From NCBI GenBank assembly GCA_026874595.1, contig CM049318.1, forward strand, positions 5,411,741 through 5,475,740: DNA of 64,000 nucleotides. The letters run 5' to 3'. This DNA is from Sipunculus nudus (taxonomy: Eukaryota > Annelida > Sipuncula > Golfingiida > Sipunculidae). The position numbers and the translations under genes were made by a program. This document shows positions 9,539 through 20,483 of this stretch, piece after piece (within the stretch, counting starts at the first letter, position 1; each line of letters opens with the position of its first letter). The notes under the pieces are model-generated. The model was not told the DNA's origin. It ran no database searches and worked only from the letters and a program-made list of their open reading frames with translations.

Positions 9539-12500
9539 ATGGGTCAGGTTGATTTAACTCTTAAATTGGAGGAATTCAGTACCACACATTCCTTTCTGGT
9601 CTTAACATCTAGTAGTGTACCTATAATATTAGGTACGGATTATTTACAGAAGTACCAAGCCCAAATTGATTTTTCTCATAATGTTCTCTCCTTAATGAAT
9701 GGTAAATATCACATTCCACTGTGTAGTAAGGGACGGCCCTCTAATCACTCGTATCTCAGAGTTGCGATTAATACTACCTGTCAACCGCTCACAGAAACAA
9801 TATTACCTGTTTATACTCCGGATCCATACTTCTCGGATACCACTGGCCAGGTCATTCCTCTTAGCTTATTAAGAAAGTCGAAACGATTAGCTGGGGCGTA
9901 TAGCATCAATACCTTAACCAATTCAAAAACTGTCATGCGTGTTATGAATCCTTATACCAAACCAATTAAACTCTCACAGGGTTATCCAATTGCCTCATTC
10001 CGTTTACTTTCACCCACATCTGACGCATTCACCATTATCGATCGCCAAGTCAGTAAGGACATTAATCAGGTTAGTGCTAGTAATACCAATGAGGATAACG
10101 AGAAGGAATATTATAAAATAGCCCAATCCTTAAACTTCAACTTAGAAGGAACAGAATTAAATGAACAGGAAAGATATAAATTACTGGCATTTTTAGGCTC
10201 AAATCGGGACATTTTTGCTACTAATATTAATGAATTAGGACGTACAAATGTATTCTCTCATTCAATAGATACTGGTGATGAAACTCCCATTCGACTGGCC
10301 CCATACAGAGTAAGCCCCACTAAAAAGGCTGAAATAGATAGGCAAGTTCAGGAAATGCTCGATACGGGCATCATCCAAGAATCTACATCCTTATGGCAAG
10401 CTCCTGTTTTATTAGTCCCTAAGAAAAATGGACAATATAGATTTGCTGTGGATTATAGAAAATTAAATGCTATAACTCAGCCGGTATGTCATCCTTTACC
10501 TCGAATTGAGGATGTTTTTGATTGTATTGGACAAGCAAAAGCGCGCATATTCTCTGTTCTAGATATGGCCTCTGGATTTTGGCAGATTCCAATGCACCCT
10601 GACTCTATTGACAAAACTGGATTTGTCACGCATTCAGGTACATATACCTGGAATGTTATGCCCTTCGGTCTTCGTAATGCACCATCATCGTTCTCTTTTA
10701 CAGTTGGAACTATTTTAAAGGGTTTAAACTTTAAAAATGCTGTAGTATATGTTGATGATATACTTGTTTATAGTCGTAATTTATCTGAACATCTCACTCA
10801 TTTGTCTCAAGTTTTTACTAGACTACGACAAGCTAACTTAAAACTGAAACCATCCAAATGTCATTTTGCCACTCCTAAGGTCAATTTTTTAGGTCACTAT
10901 ATCACAACTAGAGGTGTTGAAATGGACACAGCGAAGACACAAGCTGTTGCCACCTTTCCCCAACCTAAGAACCCTAAACAAATGCGCAGATTCTTAGGAT
11001 TATGTAATTACTACAGAAAATTTGTTAAAGATTATTCAAAAATTGCTTACACATTGACCAGATTATTGCATAAAGATATTCCATTCAACTGGGATACTGC
11101 GTGCCAAAATGCTTTTACTAAACTGAAACAGGCTCTGACTACGGAACCTATTGTTTTGGTGTATCCTGATTTTGACAAGGAATTCATTTTATATACTGAT
11201 GCATCCGATTATGCTATTGGTTATATTTTGGGTCAAAAAGACGACCATGGCAAGGAGCGTGTTATTGCCTATGGTGGCCGAAATTTGAGAAATAACGAAA
11301 CCAGATGGGGCATAACAGATAAAGAGTGTTTAGCTATTATAGAAGGTATTAAACATTACAATGTGTATTTTGCAAACGACCGGCCATTCACAATCGTGAC
11401 AGATCATAGGGCTCTGACTTATTTGGACTCCTGTAAAAATTCATCAGCAAGGCTCGCTCGCTGGGCTATGAAATTACAGCCATATAAATATACAATAGTA
11501 TATAAGCCTGGAAAATCAAACGTTAATGCGGACGCTCTTTCAAGAAGAAATTATGATATTAGTTTACAATCCATATCTCGGGAGGACACTCGTGATGTGT
11601 CTAGTCTTAGTTTACTTTCTACACAGGCTGTTCCGGATCAGACGTCTGATTTAGTTGAACATCGCTTTACTTATAGCTCTCAGATCATAACTCCTGAAAT
11701 TAATCAATTACAAGAGTTGGCTCAAGCCTCGCAAAACTACACGGACGCGACTCCACAACAGTTATTGGAACATCTTCTTCCTGAGATTACCCCGATACAG
11801 GAATTACAGGGTCAAGATGAGGATTTAATACCTATCATAAAATACCTTAGGAATAAAACTGACTTACCTGATAATCAACGTTTAGCCAGAAACGTTATTT
11901 TAGAAAGTCAAAATTATTTTCTGGATAATAATATTCTATACCATCGTTATTATCCTCGCTCCAGCAGTAAACAAAAAAATGCACCATATATTCAGTTAGT
12001 CATTCCACATATATTGCGTGATGATATTTTAAGATCTTATCATGATTCTTTGGCTGCTGGTTGTCATTTTGGTATTAATTCTACCTACGAAGCCTTACGT
12101 CAGAAGTACTACTGGCATTTTATGTATGCTGATATTACAAAATACATACGATCTTGTGACGCTTGTCAGGTTGCAAAACAACATTTCCATGCAAGGGATG
12201 CACCACTTATTAATTACCCACTTTCCTCTGTGTTCTCTCGAGTCCATGTAGACGTCTGTGGCCCCCTGAAAACAACTCCGAAAGGATATAAATATGTTCT
12301 TGTCATGGTTGACAGTTTTTCAAAATGGATAGAGGCTGTTCCATTACGAGAACAGAATGCACAGTCTACCGCCAAGGCTATTTATAATACCTTTATTACC
12401 AGGTTTGGACCCCCGCATAGCCTCGTTTCGGATAGAGGTGCTAACTTTATGTCCCATTTGATTAAACAATTATGTAAACTTTTTCAAATTACAAAAGTAG

Positions 12501-13438
12501 AAACAAGTGCTTACCACCCAGCCTCGAATGGTCAGGTGGAAGTTTATAACCGCACTTTAGTCCAATCACTTCGGACATATATAGAAGCCGATCAATCTAA
12601 TTGGGCTGATTTAATTCCAAGTTTATTAATTGCTTTTCGTATCAGACCTCAGGCACAACTTGATGGCTTTAGCCCATATCAAATTTTGTTTGGTAAGAAA
12701 CCAACACTTCCAATTGATGTGCAGTTGTTACCTGCACCTAAACTGACCACTCCCGATCAGGCATACCTTGATTTATTAACTACACGCCTGAAACAAATTA
12801 GGGAAATAGTAGCTGATATTACTTCTGAGACCAAAGATAAAATTAAACAGCGACATGATATAAAAGCATCTCAACCTGATTTTCAGGTCGGTGATCGTGT
12901 TCTGTTAAAACGTATGGCCAAAACCCCAGGTCTTACGCCAAAATTACTCCCCAAATACTTAGGCCCATACTACATTGCAATAGCCAATTCTAATAATACG
13001 TATAAACTTATTGATTGCCGTACTAACAAAGCTTTACCCGCTCTCGTGCATAGTAATAGGTTAAAAAAATATTTTGATCCCCAGGATCGGCCGACAAATC
13101 GTCGCGATCCCCCCGATCATCCCACCGATGATCCACCCTCGACCCGTGTAGATTCATCCCAGCGTGATACATCCCCTAGAGATCGTGCTATCTTGGATCC
13201 AGACAGTCCAGGTCGATCTCAAACTTCCCATGATGCATACGCTGCCGTTAATAGGCTTATGAAGTGTTCAAAACACCAAGGAAAGCGTGTGTATTTCGTG
13301 AAATGGGAGGACAAATCACGGAAATCTTCCTGGGAATATGCTGACGATATTTCGCCCGCACTTATCCGTGAATTTCACATTAAACGAACAATGACCGGTC
13401 AGGTACGCAAACGTAAGAACACACGTAAAATACACTGA
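9539..13438 (+). CDS. pol: Retrotransposon Pol: protease end, RT, RNase H, integrase, chromodomain
   Basis: This is a single open frame of 1299 residues. Residues 1-60 are the C-terminal half of the protease. Reverse transcriptase spans about 245-460, with the YVDD active site at 404-407. RNase H has D554 (TDAS), E596 and D622 (TDH). Integrase has a zinc domain (H835, C873, C876) and a complete D905-D965-E1001 triad with the usual 35-residue D-to-E spacing. A GPY/F module follows near 1140. The last 50 residues (from about 1249, KRVYFVKWEDKS...SSWEY) form a chromodomain, which in chromoviruses steers integration to modified chromatin. No catalytic residue that I can check is missing. The first ATG at 9539 is probably not a native start, since an in-frame stop separates it from the protease. 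Confidence 0.93.
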   Translation: MGQVDLTLKLEEFSTTHSFLVLTSSSVPIILGTDYLQKYQAQIDFSHNVLSLMNGKYHIPLCSKGRPSNHSYLRVAINTTCQPLTETILPVYTPDPYFSDTTGQVIPLSLLRKSKRLAGAYSINTLTNSKTVMRVMNPYTKPIKLSQGYPIASFRLLSPTSDAFTIIDRQVSKDINQVSASNTNEDNEKEYYKIAQSLNFNLEGTELNEQERYKLLAFLGSNRDIFATNINELGRTNVFSHSIDTGDETPIRLAPYRVSPTKKAEIDRQVQEMLDTGIIQESTSLWQAPVLLVPKKNGQYRFAVDYRKLNAITQPVCHPLPRIEDVFDCIGQAKARIFSVLDMASGFWQIPMHPDSIDKTGFVTHSGTYTWNVMPFGLRNAPSSFSFTVGTILKGLNFKNAVVYVDDILVYSRNLSEHLTHLSQVFTRLRQANLKLKPSKCHFATPKVNFLGHYITTRGVEMDTAKTQAVATFPQPKNPKQMRRFLGLCNYYRKFVKDYSKIAYTLTRLLHKDIPFNWDTACQNAFTKLKQALTTEPIVLVYPDFDKEFILYTDASDYAIGYILGQKDDHGKERVIAYGGRNLRNNETRWGITDKECLAIIEGIKHYNVYFANDRPFTIVTDHRALTYLDSCKNSSARLARWAMKLQPYKYTIVYKPGKSNVNADALSRRNYDISLQSISREDTRDVSSLSLLSTQAVPDQTSDLVEHRFTYSSQIITPEINQLQELAQASQNYTDATPQQLLEHLLPEITPIQELQGQDEDLIPIIKYLRNKTDLPDNQRLARNVILESQNYFLDNNILYHRYYPRSSSKQKNAPYIQLVIPHILRDDILRSYHDSLAAGCHFGINSTYEALRQKYYWHFMYADITKYIRSCDACQVAKQHFHARDAPLINYPLSSVFSRVHVDVCGPLKTTPKGYKYVLVMVDSFSKWIEAVPLREQNAQSTAKAIYNTFITRFGPPHSLVSDRGANFMSHLIKQLCKLFQITKVETSAYHPASNGQVEVYNRTLVQSLRTYIEADQSNWADLIPSLLIAFRIRPQAQLDGFSPYQILFGKKPTLPIDVQLLPAPKLTTPDQAYLDLLTTRLKQIREIVADITSETKDKIKQRHDIKASQPDFQVGDRVLLKRMAKTPGLTPKLLPKYLGPYYIAIANSNNTYKLIDCRTNKALPALVHSNRLKKYFDPQDRPTNRRDPPDHPTDDPPSTRVDSSQRDTSPRDRAILDPDSPGRSQTSHDAYAAVNRLMKCSKHQGKRVYFVKWEDKSRKSSWEYADDISPALIREFHIKRTMTGQVRKRKNTRKIH

Positions 13439-13628
13439 CTGTACTCACCCGTATATAGACCCTAATAGTGAGATGACGAGGATATCATTCGTTTAATTTA
13501 CATATATTATATCATCACTCTGCAGATGTGTGGATCTTACACATACAGCGCTCACAATAAAATTACCATCTTAAATCCTTAAGGTTAAGATCAATACACA
13601 CACTTGTTGAGAGATTTACTATTCTCAT
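13439..13628 (+). other. Spacer between pol and the third ORF
   Basis: AT-rich non-coding sequence of 190 bases. No splice or frameshift signal is evident. Confidence 0.5.
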
Positions 13629-14138
13629 ATGTCATTCCTCATACTTATTCATCCATTCCTTGTCCCCTTGCAGAAAATGGGCATCACACGGGAAGAAATA
13701 CATTCAACTTACCTGTGTTATCAATTGATTATTAGCTGGCATGGCAACCCTGTTGTTTCCACTCGTATGCTTAACAATGACATAGTCCCCATACCTCAGC
13801 ACGTTTATATATCGTTTTGGCAATCATGGAAATTAAAACGCATGTTGCGTCACGGACTTCCTATTACGATTCTTACGATGAAACATCACGGCGTAGTGTA
13901 TTTGGTTAACTCGTGTCCTACACGGGAGGACCCCACTTCCTATGAAACGGACGTAGACAATAAAGTCGCTACAAATCCATTAAAAGTTCCGGGTCAGGCA
14001 CTCAAAACAGCAATGTTTCCTGCTGTACCTCCGTTCATGGCATCGTTGTCCACGATGTCCATGACGGATAATACAACGCATGCTACGTTGTATCCACTAT
14101 CCGATAATGTATCATTAGATGGTGCAATATCACGTTGA
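13629..14138 (+). CDS. Third ORF of the retrotransposon, unknown function
   Basis: An open frame of 169 residues sits where env-like genes lie in some gypsy elements. It starts MSFLILIHPFLVPLQ, a hydrophobic N-terminus; a second ATG gives MGITREE. It contains two cysteines and patches rich in His, Lys and Arg, and it ends in a Ser/Thr/Met-rich stretch. I see no membrane anchor, furin-type site or coiled coil, so I do not call it an envelope protein. Against chance: 170 open codons in AT-rich DNA, on the coding strand, between pol and the LTR. It could also be a captured host exon or an antisense-shaped accident. Confidence 0.4.
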   Translation: MSFLILIHPFLVPLQKMGITREEIHSTYLCYQLIISWHGNPVVSTRMLNNDIVPIPQHVYISFWQSWKLKRMLRHGLPITILTMKHHGVVYLVNSCPTREDPTSYETDVDNKVATNPLKVPGQALKTAMFPAVPPFMASLSTMSMTDNTTHATLYPLSDNVSLDGAISR

Positions 14139-14731
14139 GGTTATTTACTTATATATCGTCTATTTAGAATATTGTCGCTATATGTATATGTATATATATC
14201 TTTGTTATATGATATTGTCTTTTTATGATATTTCTTGATAATACATGACATAGGTAGCGTTAATCTTGTTGTTACGATTGTACATATACATATTTTTATT
14301 GTTCCTTAATACGTGTATATTGAAAAAAAAATGAAAAAAAATGTACAAAAGCTTTAAAATCACTAAAGAAAAAGGCTGTTTGACTACTAGTATGTATAAT
14401 TTTTGCCTCTTTGCAAATAAGCCATGCATATATCTGTATACTTATTATCCCTTATCATTATATCTTATGTGTAGTTAATCATCACTATATACCATGTGTA
14501 GATCTCATTGATGTATATTTATCCTGCATTATATTCTTATCATATTATGCATATTGGTCTTTTCATATGTATATTTAAATATATATATCTATATATGTAT
14601 TTCCTTGTGATTGTACCTTCATGAAACTTATTGAATATTATCATACAATTAAGGGACAACTATTGTCCCCGGTGTGTTGTTCATCTTACTGTGTATTTGA
14701 CCCGGAGTTCAAATTTTGAGCCCCAGGGATA
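14139..14731 (+). other. 3' non-coding region of the retrotransposon
   Basis: Very AT-rich sequence with many ATATAT words. A small hairpin is formed by GGGACAA and TTGTCCC at about 14653-14670. The bases just before the LTR (GAGCCCCAGGGATA) form only a poor polypurine tract, so the plus-strand primer is uncertain. Confidence 0.5.
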
Positions 14732-15541
14732 TGTTATGTGGTAGGAGGTGTTAATATCTATTATAATTAATTACTGATTTTAACGCAATATTTTGGTACA
14801 CATAAGATCAGTTACCAGTTCAGCAGATGGAAAGATAGATAGAGCGACAGAGAGAAATGATAATAGCCTAAATTGGTGTACCAACGCATTGTCTACCATT
14901 GTAAGACAGGTGTTTGGATTCCGATCTCCATATGTCGGTTAGCATATAGGTTTAGAAAAGAAGCTGATAAATGAGTATTTTAATGGACATAAATTCTGAA
15001 TGCAGACAACCAGTGATTACTATAGACTGGTATAATTGTTATAGCCATGTGAATGTAAACTTAATCAAGTAAGCCAAAATAGATTCTGTTATTATAGGCA
15101 TCAGCAGAAGCCAGGTTTAGATCTGGATGACAGTGTAAAATGATATAAAAGTCAAAGGTACGGTGAATACCGGCCAACGCATAAGGCAGTAATTGAGGAC
15201 AGGAAAACAGTACCAAAAGTGAGTCAGTAAGTAGCTGGGTCACACAGAATTGATCAGGAGACAAATATGTACCCTGAATATATTAATGACAGGAATATAA
15301 TGATATTACATGAGTTTTAGGTAAAACAAGGAAAAGGTTTGTGCGTAGGCGAAAGCCGAAGCCATATATGGTTATCTAAACATTCAGGTATGTCATAATG
15401 ACACATATCCAATATCCAATAGAAAAAGTGTAAGATGATGTAAAGGTTTGTGACGTAGTAATACTGATACAAAATCCTGTGTTGGGCTGGGAACTGGCAG
15501 ACAGACCCACGCCATCATCAACATGTAAACCAAGACAACTG
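14732..15541 (+). repeat. 3' LTR, first 810 bp
   Basis: It is colinear with 7242-8051 with three substitutions. Identity stops abruptly after 'caagacaactg' at 15541. The next 68 LTR bases (equivalents of 8052-8119) are absent, and the remaining 41 are found at 48461-48501. Confidence 0.95.
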
Positions 15542-15548
15542 CATATAT

Positions 15549-15568
15549 GCGGGGAACTGTCGGTTTTC
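15549..15568 (+). repeat. Left terminal inverted repeat of the 33 kb insert
   Basis: GCGGGGAACTGTCGGTTTTC, a perfect 20-bp inverse of 48430-48449. It lies 7 bases inside the LTR breakpoint. Confidence 0.85.
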
Positions 15569-15584
15569 CAGACTTATCCCTGGG

Positions 15585-16705
15585 ATTCTTTGCTACCATT
15601 GCGCATAGCCCGGCACAACGCGCACTCAGCTTCCACTCACTTTGCTACCATTCTGCTCTCATCGGCTATTCAGCGCAAAGTGCGCGGTAGCAAATGGCAG
15701 TCGCACGGTAGCATTTGCTACTCTTGTGCATAGCCTGCCACATCGCGCACTGAACAGCCACCGGACTTGCTACCATCAGGCACAGACCGGCTCGTAGCGC
15801 AAAGTGCACGGTAGCAAATCAGACCTGCGCGGTAGCAAGTGGCTGTCATTGCTACCAATGGGAACTATGAATTTGCGATCGCAAAATCTGCGACTGTTGA
15901 CGTAGTGCAAGTTTTTGCTGCCAGAGGTCGTTCGGACAGGAACACTCAAAGCAATATGCAAGGTAGCAATTAACAGTCGCAAAGTAGCAAACAGATATGC
16001 CCGGTAGCAAATGCCTTTTGTCATATTAAGCTGCGATCGCCATGCGCAATGTGCGCGGTAGCAAAAAGACCTGCGCGGTCGCAAGTTACTGTCCCTTGCT
16101 ATCCAGGGGGACTATGAATTTGCGATCGCAAAATCTGCTACCGTTGACGTAGTGCAAGTCTTTGCTGGCAGATGTCGCTCGGACAAGGACACTCAAAGCA
16201 ATATGCGCGGTAGCAATTAATAGTCGCAAAGTAGCAAACAGATATGCGCGGTAGCAAATGCCTTTGGTCATATTAAGCTGCGAGCGCAATGCGCAATGTG
16301 CGCGATAGCAAAACGTAGTGCAAGTCTTTGCTGCCAGAGGTCGCTCGGACAGGAACACTCAAAGCAATATGCGCGGTAGCAATTAACAGTTGCAAAGTAG
16401 CAAACAGATATGCGCGGTAGCAAATGCCTTTGGTCATATTAAGCTGCGATCGCAATGCGCAATGTGCGCGGTAGCAAAAAGACCTGCGCGGTCGCAACCC
16501 ACTGCGACCGCAATGGGGACTAAGAATTTGCGATCGCAAAATCTGCTACTGTTGACGTAGTGCAAGTCTTTGCTGCCAGAGGTCGCTCGGACAGGAACAC
16601 TCAAAGCAATATGCGCGGTAGCAATTAACAGTCGCAAAGTAGCAAACAGATATGCGCGGTAGCAAATGCCTTTGGTCATATTAAGCTGCGATCGCAGTGC
16701 GCATT
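15585..16705 (+). repeat. Repeat A: GTAGCAA-rich, ~245-bp tandem unit
   Basis: The outer part (to about 15840) is a dense scatter of TGCTACC, GTAGCAA and GCGCA words. From about 15840 a unit of about 245 bp repeats three and a half times. Anchors 'acgtagtgcaag' lie at about 15899, 16146, 16313 and 16554; the 167-base step shows an internal deletion. Each unit has several GCGGTAGCAA words and GCGATCGC palindromes. The core word GGTAGCAAAT is shared with the 100-bp satellite at the other end of the insert. Confidence 0.8.
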
Positions 16706-16904
16706 TCACCGAAAACTCTACTAACTGTTCATATGTATATGGCGTAATTTATTCTTCATTTAACAAGATGCCCGCTCAAACATTGTATAGAAGCATGTGT
16801 GTAGGAAATTTATTTAAGTTGAAAGGATTGTATAATAATATACTGAGTACACACAATATATTAAGCTATGTAATGTCAACGAGTCGTAATATTATGACTG
16901 TTTA
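16706..16904. other. Short unique spacer between repeats A and B
   Basis: About 200 AT-rich bases with no repeat or gene features that I recognise. Confidence 0.5.
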
Positions 16905-18352
16905 TAATGCCCCGTATCCCGGATAAAGCACATATTATTAGTGACACAGACTTACTGGGGTGTTTCATGCCAGAAGGGTTAGGGACTTGTACCCCCGATA
17001 CAGCATATATTAACAGTGACAAACACTTAGAGGAATAATTCATGCCCAAAGGCTTAGGGTAACCCGTATCCCGGATATAACATATATGAATAGTCACTAA
17101 CACTTACTGGAGTATTTCATGCCCGAAGGTTTAGGGTAACCCGTATCCCGGATATAGCACATTTTAATAATGAGCAACAATTACTGGAGTACTTCATGCC
17201 CGAAGGGTTAGGGTAACCCGTATCCTGGACATAGCATATATTAATAGTGACAAACACTTACTGGAGTATTTCATGCCCGAAGGGTTCAGGTAACCCGTAC
17301 CCATGATATAGCATATATTAATAATGACAAACATTTCCCGGATATATCATATATTGATAGTGACAAACACTTACGGGAGTATTTCATGCCCGAAAGGTTA
17401 GGCTAACCCCTATCCTGGATATAGTATATATTAACAGTGACACACACTTACAGGAGTTTTTCATGCCCGAAGGGTTAGGGTAACCCGCATCCCGGATACA
17501 GCTTATATCAATATGGACAACAATTTACTGGATTATTTCATGCCCGAGGGTTAGGGTAGCCCGTATCCCGGATATAGCATATATGAATAGTCACAAACAC
17601 TTACTGGAGTATTTCATGCCCGAAGGGTTAGCGTAACCCGTATCCCGGATATAGCATATATGAATAGTCACAAACACTTACTGGAGTATTTCATGCTCGA
17701 AGGGTTAGGGTAACCCGTATCCCGGATATTGCATATATGAATAGTCACAAACACTTACTGGAGTATTTCATGCCCGAAGGGTTAGGGTAACCCGTATCCC
17801 GGATATAGCATATATGAATAGTCACAAACACTTACTGGAGTATTTCATGCTCGAAGGGTTAGGGTATAGCACATATTAATAATGGCAAACAATTACTGGG
17901 GTACTTCATGCCCGAAGGGTTAGGGTTACCCGTATCCCGGATATAGCACATATTAATAATGACAAACATCTACTGGGGTATCTAATGCCCGGAGCGTTAG
18001 GGTACCCCGTATCCCCGATATAGCATTTATCAATAGGGACAAAAAATTACTTGATTATCTCATGCCCGAAGGGTTAGGGTAACCCGTATCCCGGATATAG
18101 CATATATCAATAGTGACAAACACTTACTGGAGTATTTCATGCCCGAAGGGTTAGGGTAACCCGTATCCCGGATATATCATATATTGATAGTGACAAACAC
18201 TTACAGGAGTATTTCATGCCCATAGGGTTACGGTAACCCGTATCCCGGATATAGCATATATCAATAGTGAAAAACATTTACATGAGTATTTCATGGTCGA
18301 AGGGTAGGGCCACCTGTATCCTGAATATAGCATATATTAACCCTTTACTGTT
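16905..18352 (+). repeat. 77-bp satellite B, first array (~18 units)
   Basis: The unit is 77 bp (anchor GCCCGAAG at 17121, 17198, 17275 and so on) and reads roughly 'ttactggagtatttcatg' then CCCGAAGGGTTAGGGTAACC, then 'cgtatcccggatatagca' and an AT-rich end. Each unit contains the perfect inverted repeat GGGTTA-GGG-TAACCC. Units differ by some substitutions, and one is shortened near 17330. Confidence 0.92.
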
Positions 18353-20483
18353 CAGATTAGGCTGGGGGCTTGTGACACTCCTACTGTTCAGATTAATATG
18401 CATTTTTTTCCCACATTTTGACATGAATCCATATAAGACACATTAACTCAGTCCCTTTCAAGGTATCTTTGTGACATTTTCTGCATTTACTGTAAGGTAT
18501 ATTTCCTTTATGTCAATTTATATTTTTTTTCTGCATACCTTCTCATATGTATGTAAGTTAGGTTAATACAGGTAACAATAGGTAAATCTGTAATACCTGC
18601 ATTTCTGCTCACTGGTATTTCACCAAAGTGACCCCTTTATCTTGTTCAGGTAACCCATTTACAATTTGATAAAAAAAGTGAAATATAAGGATTTTTTTAC
18701 TCAAAGGTAATTATTATTTAAAGGTAAGTAAAATTGTAAATGATTTGTTTTATTTATGGAAAGGGAATCACCAAAAAAAACAGAATATGCAAATAAAATT
18801 GGATTTTACAGTGAAAATCAAATATTTTTCACCTGAAAAGCTTGCTGACCCAAGAAGCATATTCTAGGACTCTGTTAAAATATAACACATATGTTTACCT
18901 GCACAGGAAAGTAAAGGTAAGTATAGGTAAATTATTTTTTTACTGAATGTGTACGCAAACATCTTGTTCATCATTACAGTAACTATAAATTAATACCATT
19001 TCCATTTATTGACTGTATAATTCACTTTTGATATAAGAACAGGTGCTATTAAGTACAGTAATTAAGTTACCTATGTGAATACCTTTGTTCTTCAACTGAT
19101 CTAATTACCTATGGCAGAGACAAAATCATGCTGATTAGTGCCAAAGACGAATATGGATGAACAAGTGTCAACTATGTCAAAACATATTATATTTTGATTT
19201 TAAAGACGTAGAATATAAATTGATAATTTTGGTTATGGTAACACATAAAAATATACTCACCTGTACAGGTGGGTTCAGGTAAACACAGGTAAATTATCAT
19301 GTATTATTATACAAGTAATAAGGGATACCGACAGAATGAATCTTAATTTTGTGTGGCATGTGTACATTATATGAATTACTGGGCCTAACTGCACAATTTA
19401 TTGGGTTACCTGTAATGATACCTTTCATCTTAAAAGGATTTAATTACTTTTGCCAGTACCGACAATAAAGACTACTTCTCAGTTGAAGACTGGGAAGGAA
19501 ATTTTTATAAAGTAGCCAAAACAATATGCACAAACTATCTTTCAATCAATTGCACAGCCACGCAAGTTGCGTATTTCAATTTTGACAACTACTACCTGTA
19601 ACATATGCTCACCTGCACAGGTGAGTTCAGGTAAATTAAGGTAACATCCCAATTTTTAAATTAAATTTTAAAATTATACATGTTATAAGGGACATCACCA
19701 AAATAATCTTTATTTTTGCGCAAAATGTATGAATTATCGCTGCAAACTGCACTGATTATGTGCTTACCTTTACATCCTAAATTAATATATTTTCACCTGT
19801 GCAGGTAGACAAAAAATGGCAAATCTAATTAGTTTTCATGAAAATCTAGAAAAGTTTTTACTCTGGCTGTGAACGTTTCATACAAAAAAAGATTAAATGC
19901 TGTTCAGCTTGGTCAATCACCTGCACAGGTAAAAAATCCAGGTGTGACATGTATCAGGTGTGCACTCGGTATGACCATTGATTAGCACAATTACACATTG
20001 AATATCCAAAATTTTCCAGCTTGAAACAGTACTGATGTACTGAAATGAAAATAAAAATCCAAATTTGTCATAAATGTTTTAAAACAATGGTAATTTACAT
20101 AATTGAGGAGTTCCATGCAATTTCCTTTGCCCCTCCGTGGGCCGACGGGCTTTGAGCGATAAAATGTGAATTTCATGCGCGAGTTTATATAAACAGGTTT
20201 AAATAATGCCAGTTTAAACAAAATTAAAACATTTCTAGCATAAATAGGTGTAAGACTCCCCGTTTGTTTTATTGCTTTTCATCTCTGGAACGGTCTCTCC
20301 TGCCGCGTCTGCTTCCTGGCAGCGGTGACGCTGCTACGGTCCTCAGACAATCAGATATATTTTTACATTCTCAACGAGCACGTGATATGGTCATTTGTGT
20401 TTTATGTTCAGAAGGCCTCATGAGATAAACTGCAGTCATACGGTCACAGTGAAAATGCAGTGCCGACTGACGGTTCAGTTGTT
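18353..20483. other. AT-rich insert within satellite B, with CACCTGNACAGGT repeats
   Basis: Satellite B breaks off at a TTAA (18349-18352) followed by CCCTTTACTGTTCAG. From about 18.6 to 19.95 kb a loose repeat of roughly 350 bp recurs, marked by palindromic CACCTGYACAGGTG-like words near 18898, 19258, 19612, 19798 and 19918 with trailing AGGTAA words. The TTAA/CCCTTT edge recalls a piggyBac terminus, but no matching right end was found. No coding frame looks real. Confidence 0.5.

Noticed and set aside
13629-14138. Envelope gene
   Set aside because: No transmembrane anchor, cleavage site or cysteine framework was found.
16905-18352. True telomere or interstitial telomere tract
   Set aside because: TTAGGG occurs once per 77-bp unit within a hairpin, not as a tandem hexamer.
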